A stretch of 64,000 bases of DNA, taken from Halobacillus ihumii. GTDB taxonomy: Bacteria > Bacillota > Bacilli > Bacillales > Halobacillaceae. The number at the start of each line of letters is the position of its first letter. The first letter of the stretch is position 1. The DNA is taken from the NCBI RefSeq assembly GCF_902726645.1, contig NZ_CACVAO010000001.1, forward strand, positions 3,730,636 to 3,794,635, in the 5' to 3' direction. A program made the position numbers and the translations under genes. Shown here piece by piece: positions 58,245-64,000 of this stretch. The notes under the pieces were generated by a model. That model was not told the DNA's origin. It ran no database searches and was given only the letters and a program-made list of their open reading frames with translations.

Positions 58245-59099
58245 GTGTTGGATCGAACAGGTTTAGTTTTAGAAGGAGGAGGAATGCGCGGGGCTTATAC
58301 GGCAGGAGTTCTTGATTTTTTTCTTGATGAAGCGATCCATTTTCCTTATGTGGTAGGAGCCTCAGCTGGTGCTTGTAATGGCAGTTCTTATGTGGCTGCG
58401 CAGCGGGGCAGGAATTATGAAGTGATGGTGAATTATGGGGATCATCCCGAGTACATATCGTTCAAACGGATGTTCACAGAGCGACAGTTGTTTGGGATGG
58501 ATTTTATTTTTGATAAGCTTCCTAATCAGCTTGTGCCGTTTGATTATGACGCCTTTTTATCCCGAACGACAGAGTTTGTAGTGGGTACGACAAATATGCG
58601 AACGGGTGAGCCGCAATTTTTTAACCATTTCCCTGACAGGACAAGCTTACTTAAAGTGATGAGGGCGTCAAGTTCGCTGCCGCTCCTAGCTCCAAGTATT
58701 TCTTATTTAGGGGAAGAGCTTATGGACGGCGGAATAGCTGATCCGATTCCGATCAATCCGTCGATTGAATCGGGAAATAAGAAGCATGTGATCGTGTTGA
58801 CGAGGAATGACGGTTATATTAAAAAAAGGATGAAAATGGATTGGTATTTCACCCGCAAATATAAAAATTTCCCGAAGTTTGCACATGCTTTACGAATTCG
58901 TCATCAAAAATACAATGCGACACTGAGAAAAATTCAGCAGATGGAAGAAGCTGGCGAGGTGTTTGTGTTACGCCCTCAAGCCCCATTGCAAGTCAGCCGC
59001 ATCGAGAAAAACAGACAGCGTCTGCATCAGCTGTACATGCAAGGTTATCAGGAAGCTGAGCAGCAAAGTGACCAGCTCGCAAAATTTATCCAAACGTAA
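58245..59099 (+). CDS. Patatin-like phospholipase (YjjU-type)
   Basis: 284 residues. Oxyanion loop LEGGGMRGAYTAG, nucleophile in GASAG, and the catalytic Asp in DGGIAD form the Ser-Asp dyad. The C-terminal helix (about 215-284) is charged. It hydrolyses acyl groups from lipids. GTG 58245 is the best start: AAAGGAGG lies seven bases ahead (TTG 58239 is too close). Followed after 15 bases by the AlkD-like gene, so probably an operon. Confidence 0.88.
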   Translation: MLDRTGLVLEGGGMRGAYTAGVLDFFLDEAIHFPYVVGASAGACNGSSYVAAQRGRNYEVMVNYGDHPEYISFKRMFTERQLFGMDFIFDKLPNQLVPFDYDAFLSRTTEFVVGTTNMRTGEPQFFNHFPDRTSLLKVMRASSSLPLLAPSISYLGEELMDGGIADPIPINPSIESGNKKHVIVLTRNDGYIKKRMKMDWYFTRKYKNFPKFAHALRIRHQKYNATLRKIQQMEEAGEVFVLRPQAPLQVSRIEKNRQRLHQLYMQGYQEAEQQSDQLAKFIQT

Positions 59100-59114
59100 C
59101 AGAAGGAGGCTCAC

Positions 59115-59825
59115 ATGGAGCAAACTCAAATGATTAAGGACGCGATCGTGAACGAATTTAAGTCTCATCGAAATCCTGCTCAGCAAGAGGCGATGGAGAA
59201 GTATATGAAAAATCAGTTTCCCTTTTACGGAATCAAGACGCCGGAGCGGTCGAAGCTCGTGAAGCAGTGGCTGAAATCTCATGCTTCGATCACCTATAGT
59301 GAACGAGTGGATACGGCTTTGTTACTTTTTCAAGAAGAAGAAAGAGAATGCCATTATGCAGCTCTCGCGTTACTTGAAAAAGTCTCTAAACAGCCTCCTG
59401 TCTCAGCTATTGCGGTTTATAAGCAATTACTGACGTTAAAGCCCTGGTGGGACACGGTGGATATGATTTCCAGCAATTTGTGCGGAAACTATTTGCTGCA
59501 TTATAGGGAGGAGTTACCTGTGATTACGGAAAGCTGGGCTCGTTCGGAGCATCTGTGGGTGCGGAGAGCGAGTCTGCTTAATCAGCTTAAATTTAAAGAT
59601 CAGACAGACGAAGTGCTGTTGTATCAAACGATCCATACGGTAAAACACGAGAAGGAATTTTTCATTGAAAAAGCTATCGGCTGGATCTTGCGCGAGTATA
59701 GTAAAACAGCCCCTGAGTCTGTGATTGCTTTTATCGAATCAACAGAGTTACGTCCTTTAAGTAGGAGAGAAGGGCTGAAGTGGATGAAAAATAAGGGGTT
59801 ATATCCTGCGGCAGAAAAGGTATAG
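59115..59825 (+). CDS. DNA alkylation repair protein, AlkD-like HEAT-repeat fold
   Basis: 236 residues, all-helical. Characteristic KPWWDTVDMIS carries the Trp and Asp of the AlkD site, and LWVRRASLLNQL the Arg/Trp face; EKAIGWILREYSK is also conserved. AlkD-type glycosylases remove bulky or charged N-alkyl bases without base flipping. AAGGAGG before the ATG. Coupling with a patatin is not explained by any known pathway. Confidence 0.88.
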   Translation: MEQTQMIKDAIVNEFKSHRNPAQQEAMEKYMKNQFPFYGIKTPERSKLVKQWLKSHASITYSERVDTALLLFQEEERECHYAALALLEKVSKQPPVSAIAVYKQLLTLKPWWDTVDMISSNLCGNYLLHYREELPVITESWARSEHLWVRRASLLNQLKFKDQTDEVLLYQTIHTVKHEKEFFIEKAIGWILREYSKTAPESVIAFIESTELRPLSRREGLKWMKNKGLYPAAEKV

Positions 59826-59880
59826 ATTGGAAACACAACGATCATAATGGGGGTAACTACACAAAAGTGAGGGTCCTATT

Positions 59881-60282
59881 ATGAATCAATGGGTGGATGT
59901 TTCTTTCTTGGATCGAGTCATTCAATGGCTTGATCAGGACGTATTGCAAATATTTGGATTGAACGGCATGCATATTCAATTTGTCCTCGTCTTTCTGCTG
60001 ACAGCCAGCATCATGTTTGTGATCAAACCGATTATGGAATGGCTGCTTGTTAAGCAATGGTTCACGTTGCTCGGGTACAGTATTACGGCTGTTCTGGCAT
60101 TTTGTTTCCTGCAAATGGTTGATCGTTATGCGATGGGCACGGAATCCACCTTTCTGCCATCCTATTATTGGTCTGTCAGCTTGCTTGCGATCAGCAGTTA
60201 TGGTGCGGTTCGAGTGATTGCTGGAATAACGAAGGTGATTATGGTGAGATGGAGAGTCCGCTCTAAGAAACGTGTGGCTTAA
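59881..60282 (+). CDS. Membrane protein of unknown function
   Basis: 133 residues, three membrane helices (about 33-52, 60-80 and 95-120) and a strongly basic C-terminus (RWRVRSKKRVA). GGGTCCTATT before the ATG is a poor ribosome site. No family recognised. Lies just before the cheV promoter. Confidence 0.5.
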   Translation: MNQWVDVSFLDRVIQWLDQDVLQIFGLNGMHIQFVLVFLLTASIMFVIKPIMEWLLVKQWFTLLGYSITAVLAFCFLQMVDRYAMGTESTFLPSYYWSVSLLAISSYGAVRVIAGITKVIMVRWRVRSKKRVA

Positions 60283-60332
60283 AAAAATATAACTTTTGCT
60301 GCGGAAAATACGTTCGTTCCTTTCTTTAGTTG

Positions 60333-60341
60333 TGGTATAAT
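60333..60341 (+). promoter_or_regulatory. Extended -10 promoter of cheV
   Basis: TGG-TATAAT, 41 bases before the cheV ATG. The sequence further upstream (TAAA..., about 15 bases, GGAAAA) only weakly recalls a sigma-D promoter. Confidence 0.5.
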
Positions 60342-60381
60342 TTACCTAACTAGAAGCTTTATAGAGAGGGAAGGGAAGCGG

Positions 60382-61287
60382 ATGCAGAAAGATCAAGGAA
60401 TCTTATTAGAAAGTGGTACAAATGAGCTGGAAATTGTGGAGTTTAGTGTTTCTGAAAGCCGGTTTGGGATTAATGTGATTAAGGTAAAGGAAATATTAAA
60501 TCTAGTACCTGTTACGAAAATTCCTCACTCTCATCCAGCCGTTGAGGGGATCATAGATATTAGGGGCGAGGTTGTCCCGGTCGTGGACGTTGCTCATGCA
60601 TTAGGGTTTGAGGGTTCTGCCAACCCGCAGCAGGACAAGTTTATTCTTACTGAGTTTAATCAAACAAAAATCGTTTTTCATGTTCATACGGTTACACAGA
60701 TTCATCGTATTTCCTGGGAATCGATTGAAAAGCCAGGAACGATGTATCAAGGATTAGAGACAGAAATTACCGGTGTTATTAAAAAAGAGGGCGACATGTT
60801 GCTGTTGCTGGACTTTGAGAAGATTGTGGCGGATATTAGTCCGGAATCAAGCTTAAACAAAGCTGATATTCGCGTACTGGGTGCACGGGAGCGTTCTGAC
60901 AAAAAGATTCTTATTGCCGAGGATTCAGGGTTGCTGCGCGGGCTGCTGCAAGAAACACTGGAGGAAGCTGGTTACATACATACGACATCATTTGAAGATG
61001 GAAAGGCCGCCTATGATCATCTGGCTGAACTGGCAGCTGACGGGAAGAGCATACGGGAAGAATATCAATTGGTGATCACAGACATTGAAATGCCGCGGAT
61101 GGACGGTCACCATTTAACCCGTCGAATTAAGGAAGATCCACAGCTTCAACAACTTCCGGTCGTCATTTTTTCGTCCTTAATTACGAATGACCTCAAGCAT
61201 AAAGGGGAGATCGCAGGGGCCGATGCCCAGATCTCAAAACCTGAAATAGTGGAACTAATCAAGATCATTGACCAGCATATAAAATGA
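60382..61287 (+). CDS. cheV: Chemotaxis protein CheV (CheW + receiver)
   Basis: 301 residues. CheW domain (about 15-155: VKEILNLVPVTKIP, VEGIIDIRGEVVPVVDV) joined to a response-regulator receiver (170-300). The receiver has its phospho-Asp in VITDIEMPRMDG, DD-equivalent acidic residues in IAEDSG, and the Lys in ISKPE. CheV links receptors to CheA and allows adaptation by phosphorylation. AGAGGGAAGGGAAGC before the ATG. Order cheV - ykyB - ykuE is as in B. subtilis. Confidence 0.93.
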   Translation: MQKDQGILLESGTNELEIVEFSVSESRFGINVIKVKEILNLVPVTKIPHSHPAVEGIIDIRGEVVPVVDVAHALGFEGSANPQQDKFILTEFNQTKIVFHVHTVTQIHRISWESIEKPGTMYQGLETEITGVIKKEGDMLLLLDFEKIVADISPESSLNKADIRVLGARERSDKKILIAEDSGLLRGLLQETLEEAGYIHTTSFEDGKAAYDHLAELAADGKSIREEYQLVITDIEMPRMDGHHLTRRIKEDPQLQQLPVVIFSSLITNDLKHKGEIAGADAQISKPEIVELIKIIDQHIK

Positions 61288-61319
61288 AAAACCGCTCCAC
61301 TTAGGAGCGGCTTTTTTCA
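61287..61319. terminator. Bidirectional terminator between cheV and leftward small gene
   Basis: Stem AAAACCGCTCC / GGAGCGGC with ACTTA loop, T run rightward and AAAA leftward. It overlaps the last codons of the convergent 73-aa gene. Confidence 0.8.
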
Positions 61320-61522
61320 TTTTCCACCTTTTTAAACAGCGTATCATGCCAGTCATAAGCTTGTTGAGTGATCGTTTCTGGTTCAGAGCCATACGGATGA
61401 GATTCTCGGATGATGCTTTTCTCATGTTCTGTTAAATGTTCATAAGAAGATCTTAATTCCGTAGAATATTCCACATATTTATTAAGCTGATACAGAAAAT
61501 CGTCCATAGGATTCATGGTCAT
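61301..61522 (-). CDS. Hypothetical protein, 73 aa
   Basis: Acidic and soluble, with helical segments (MDDFLYQLNKYVEYSTELRSSYEHLTEHEK). AGGAGGG lies ten bases before the ATG at 61522; a second ATG at 61516 is possible. No family recognised. Its 3' end lies in the cheV terminator. Confidence 0.55.
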   Translation of the reverse strand: MTMNPMDDFLYQLNKYVEYSTELRSSYEHLTEHEKSIIRESHPYGSEPETITQQAYDWHDTLFKKVENEKSRS

Positions 61523-61584
61523 AAATAATCACCCTCCTAAAGGTACCTATACCTTATTTGGAAGGTCTTGAAACATGGATCGTC

Positions 61585-61622
61585 TGAAAAAAGAGAGTAA
61601 GGGCTGTTGCCTGGCTCTCTTT
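61585..61622 (-). terminator. Terminator of ykyB
   Basis: Minus strand stem AAAGAGAG / CTCTCTTT with a T run (TTTTTT) after it. Confidence 0.65.
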
Positions 61623-61631
61623 ATCTCTAAA

Positions 61632-62099
61632 TTATCGTTTGGGACGCTGGTTCCACGGGGCAATATGCTGCTGTCCAAGCATGGACAGGTTAGGATGGGA
61701 GGAAGGTGAGTAAGAAGTAGGGGCCTTTTCGTGGTCCCAACCTAAATAGTTGTACAACGTTCGCTTTGCTCTCGACAAGGAGAGTTTTGGTTTCGGATTG
61801 CGATACGATTGGTCTACCTTGCCAAGGTGCTTTAACTGGTTGAAATCTTTCTTTTCAGCTGGAATATGAAAATAGTATCCACCGACCTCTATAAGAAGTG
61901 TGGAATGCTGTTTACTCAGTTTAGGATGGTCTGAAAAATGCAAGCCAATTTTTTTAGCTCTTCGTTCCTTTATTAATTTAGTAATGGTTGATTTTTTAAT
62001 TTCATAAAGATGTTTAGGTTCAGGGGCGGTTTTCGCGTGCCGATTGACGATAAATAGTGATTCGGCAAGTTCACGGTTGGACAACTGTTTTTCTCTCAT
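61632..62099 (-). CDS. ykyB: YkyB family protein
   Basis: 155 residues. LAESLFIVNRHAKTAPEPKHLYEIKK, KKIGLHFSDHPKLSKQHSTLLIEVGGYYFHIP and DQSYRNPKPKLSL match YkyB. Soluble; function unknown. AAAGGAGAACATTG before the ATG; the frame open to 62147 lies before that site. The neighbours are syntenic with B. subtilis. Confidence 0.87.
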   Translation of the reverse strand: MREKQLSNRELAESLFIVNRHAKTAPEPKHLYEIKKSTITKLIKERRAKKIGLHFSDHPKLSKQHSTLLIEVGGYYFHIPAEKKDFNQLKHLGKVDQSYRNPKPKLSLSRAKRTLYNYLGWDHEKAPTSYSPSSHPNLSMLGQQHIAPWNQRPKR

Positions 62100-62175
62100 C
62101 AATGTTCTCCTTTCTAGACGACTACATGACCATTGTATGAATATCATGGCTGAATGGTCTATTTTGCAAAATTGT

Positions 62176-62754
62176 CTATGACTTTAACTTCTTTAAATCT
62201 GCTATAATTTGGTCGATTTCGGCCGCTTTCATCCCGCTGTACTGTTTAATCACGTCACCCTTAGGTGTAACTAAATAAAAGCTTGTCCCATGCGCCACCT
62301 GGTTAGAACCCTCCATTTTTGAGACAGGAGATTGGAACGATTTAATCGATAATTCCTTAACTTCATGGAATGTATAGCCGGTTAGAAAACTCCACTGATC
62401 GTAATCGGGCTGATAGGCATCCGCAAACTCCTTGAGTTTCTCCTGAGTATCGTGTTTGGGATCAACGGAAAATGATACAAGTTTTACATCATCAAGATTT
62501 TCTTGTTTCAAACGCTGCTGTAAATGCGACATATTTCCTGTCATCGGCGGACATACGGTTTCACAACTTGTGAAAATAAAATCAGCTATCCAATAGTCGC
62601 CTTTTAGATCCTCGGGTAAGTTCATCTTTTCACCACTTTGCGTCGTAGCGGTAAATTCGCCCACTTCTCGGGACATATTTTCTTCAATTGGGGAGCCGCA
62701 TGCTGTTAGAAATAGCAGTCCACCTAGAAAAGTGAACAATATGAAATTCTTCAT
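62176..62754 (-). CDS. SCO1/SenC-type copper-binding lipoprotein (YpmQ-like)
   Basis: 192 residues. Signal peptide with lipobox LTAC; thioredoxin fold with the CxxxCP motif (SCETVCPP) and the third copper ligand His in HGTSFYLV. SCO proteins help to assemble the CuA centre of cytochrome c oxidase at the outer membrane face. GGAGGATAAATT upstream. In B. subtilis ypmQ is elsewhere; no oxidase genes are in view. Confidence 0.9.
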   Translation of the reverse strand: MKNFILFTFLGGLLFLTACGSPIEENMSREVGEFTATTQSGEKMNLPEDLKGDYWIADFIFTSCETVCPPMTGNMSHLQQRLKQENLDDVKLVSFSVDPKHDTQEKLKEFADAYQPDYDQWSFLTGYTFHEVKELSIKSFQSPVSKMEGSNQVAHGTSFYLVTPKGDVIKQYSGMKAAEIDQIIADLKKLKS

Positions 62755-62830
62755 AATTTATCCTCCATCAACTGGTAGTTCTTTTATTCTATCATGTACC
62801 GAGCTTCTTTCAGGCAATGTCACAAAAATG

Positions 62831-63688
62831 TTAAAGCTTTGCTTGGAGGTGAAAAACTGAGTATTCAGGACGGCACATAAATCGATACGGCAGGCGGGTT
62901 GTTCCAATCCCCTTACTTACATAGAGGGTGAGAAGCTCACTAATCGTATATTTTCCTTCAATGTAGGTCTCTGCATAAGGCGGAGTGACGAGCGCTCCTA
63001 CGAATGGAAGTTGAATCTGACCGCCATGACTATGGCCGGACAGCTGGATATCAATCCCATGTTGCTGCATCTGGTCTGCTACATCAGGCTCATGTACGAG
63101 CAGCATTGTAAAAGGATCCCCCTCAATTTGAGCAGTAGTTGCTGAAATATTGGGTGATCCAAGCATTACATCATCTAAACCAGCCAGTGCGAAGCTATCC
63201 TGTCCATTATCGACCATTGCCACACTATTTTGCAGCAATTGAAATCCTCCATCATCCATAACAGCTTTTACTGTCTCCGTTCCATATCCCCCATGGTCAT
63301 GATTACCGTAAATCCAGTAATTTCCATAAGGTGTCTTCAGTTTCTGGAGCAACTGTGGAATCCTCTGATCAAATCGATACGTGTGCGGCTTATCTACAAG
63401 GTCACCGGTAAATACGATTAAATCTGCATTCTCTGCATTTATTGTATCAATTAATTGCTCAAATTCTGTTAAGTCATAATTAAAACCAATATGAGTATCA
63501 GAAAATTGGACAATCTTAAAATCATTAAACGAACGCGGTATGTTTGAATGGCTGATCGTATACTCTTTCCTATCGAGCATGTGTGGTTCAATATGACGGG
63601 CATAGTAATAGCCCCCGCCGCTTAGTCCGAGCAGCCCTAATCCGCTTACTAGAAATTTCTTTATGAAGCTGCGTCGTGTTAATTTCAT
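62831..63688 (-). CDS. ykuE: Tat-exported metallophosphoesterase YkuE
   Basis: 285 residues. Twin-arginine signal (TRRSFIKKF, then a glycine-rich hydrophobic stretch). Calcineurin-like motifs: FSDTHIG, FTGDLVD, YGNHDHGG, and GHSHGGQIQLP. In B. subtilis YkuE is a zinc-dependent phosphoesterase exported by TatAyCy and held at the cell wall. The ATG at 63688 is certain from the RR motif; the open frame upstream to 63910 crosses the repeat. GAAGGGA precedes. Confidence 0.92.
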   Translation of the reverse strand: MKLTRRSFIKKFLVSGLGLLGLSGGGYYYARHIEPHMLDRKEYTISHSNIPRSFNDFKIVQFSDTHIGFNYDLTEFEQLIDTINAENADLIVFTGDLVDKPHTYRFDQRIPQLLQKLKTPYGNYWIYGNHDHGGYGTETVKAVMDDGGFQLLQNSVAMVDNGQDSFALAGLDDVMLGSPNISATTAQIEGDPFTMLLVHEPDVADQMQQHGIDIQLSGHSHGGQIQLPFVGALVTPPYAETYIEGKYTISELLTLYVSKGIGTTRLPYRFMCRPEYSVFHLQAKL

Positions 63689-63841
63689 GTGAAGAATCCC
63701 TTCATAATAAATACTCCCGCTATTATACCACGTTCCATTCTGTTCGATAAGAATAAATGGCTGCGAAAAAAATATAGAAAATGTACAGAAATTCGGGGAC
63801 AGGAGGACGAAATAGGAAGGGGCGACGGTATGATGTTTACA

Positions 63842-63882
63842 GGCGCTCACCGCCGGCCTTGCCCGGAGGTGAGCGCCGATAA
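63842..63882 (+). repeat. Hairpin repeat, copy 2 (GATAAA-tailed)
   Basis: Arms GGCGCTCACC and GGTGAGCGCC pair perfectly; the loop begins GCCGG and the 3' side runs into GATAAA. Compared with copy 1 (5038-5079), one stem pair is changed on both sides, T-A to C-G. Confidence 0.75.
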
Positions 63883-63888
63883 AACCAT

Positions 63889-63925
63889 AAGAAAAACCGC
63901 TGCATGGCACAGCGGCTTTTTACTA
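63889..63925 (-). terminator. Terminator of hemolysin III gene
   Basis: Stem AAAAACCGCTG / CAGCGGCTTTTT; on the minus strand T runs follow. Confidence 0.75.
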
Positions 63926-63927
63926 GT

Positions 63928-64000
63928 TTACAAAATATAAAGAAATACGGTGAAAAAATGAAGGATCGATCCGCTGAGCACCAGTAAGTGCCAGACCATA
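63928..64000 (-). CDS. Hemolysin III (PAQR/YqfA family) C-terminus, cut by window edge
   Basis: The minus-strand frame gives 24 codons MVWHLLVLSGSILHFFTVFLYIL, then a stop at 63928-63930. WHLxVLxGSxxHFxxV is the last helix of hemolysin III proteins, with two histidines of the metal site. The rest lies beyond base 64000. Confidence 0.75.
   Translation of the reverse strand, partial: MVWHLLVLSGSILHFFTVFLYIL

Noticed and set aside
1..64000. rRNA, tRNA, prophage or insertion-sequence genes
   Set aside because: No transposase, integrase, phage structural gene or recognisable RNA gene was found by reading both strands; short tRNAs could not be excluded with certainty by eye.

Overview
The window looks like chromosome from a spore-forming Gram-positive of the family Bacillaceae, probably a halotolerant genus near Halobacillus, Virgibacillus or Pontibacillus; the genus is inferred from overall gene likeness, not shown. 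The family assignment rests on strong GGAGG ribosome sites, frequent TTG/GTG starts, U-tailed terminators, and Bacillus-specific families (CwlJ, SspH, YjcZ, Spo0E-like, YwpF, YkyB, YvrJ, FbpB, YrzI). The stretch cheV - ykyB - ykuE at the right end matches the order I remember from B. subtilis. No rRNA, tRNA, CRISPR array, insertion sequence or prophage was seen.

Layout. 0-6 kb: end of an acyl-CoA synthetase, a tartrate/malate dehydrogenase-like enzyme, an MFS exporter, a broken DUF421 gene, a secreted M4 protease and a nucleoside hydrolase. 6.2-6.6 kb: a compact type I toxin-antitoxin locus with a 25-residue Hol-Tox peptide and a convergent antisense promoter. 6.8-13.6 kb: a tight seven-gene operon behind a sigma-B-like promoter. 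It encodes RmlA and RmlB, a polyprenyl-phosphate glycosyltransferase, a WecD-like acetyltransferase, an EmrE-like carrier, a WecE-like aminotransferase and a polytopic YkoS/YfhO-type membrane protein. Together they could make dTDP-4-acetamido-4,6-dideoxygalactose, load it on a lipid carrier, flip it, and attach it to an extracellular polymer. 13.9-18.8 kb: fabI, an amine oxidase, a DedA protein, ppaC and a methyltransferase.

18.9-31 kb: an AT-rich accessory zone with lipoproteins, hydrolases, many small membrane proteins, several decayed gene fragments and at least two genes without a normal start codon. It also holds pepF, a catalase, a Dph6-like protein and cwlJ. 31-35 kb: cadC-cadA with a recognisable operator, facing a frameshifted czcD. 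35-39 kb: GNAT, corA, a short flavoprotein, an HPr-like protein lacking the usual histidine, and an HD hydrolase. 39.1-39.9 kb: a structured leader with two alternative hairpins ahead of three micro-genes, two of them YrzI-like. 39.9-48.3 kb: a disulfide oxidoreductase, moeA-moaA, ywpF, a Ktr potassium channel, YjcZ, the DUF1659-DUF2922-YvrJ cassette, signal peptidase and a Spo0E-like protein.

48.4-64 kb: patA, FbpB-like, MBL and isochorismatase-like hydrolases, an XRE regulator with a membrane partner, a CorC/CNNM transporter, a SET-domain protein, peptidase E, a methyltransferase, sspH, patatin plus AlkD, cheV, ykyB, a SCO1 protein, Tat-exported ykuE and the end of a hemolysin III gene. Two interspersed repeat families recur across the window. 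One is a covarying hairpin ending in GATAAA; the other is a longer element related to GAGGCTGGGACA...TGTTCCAACCTC.
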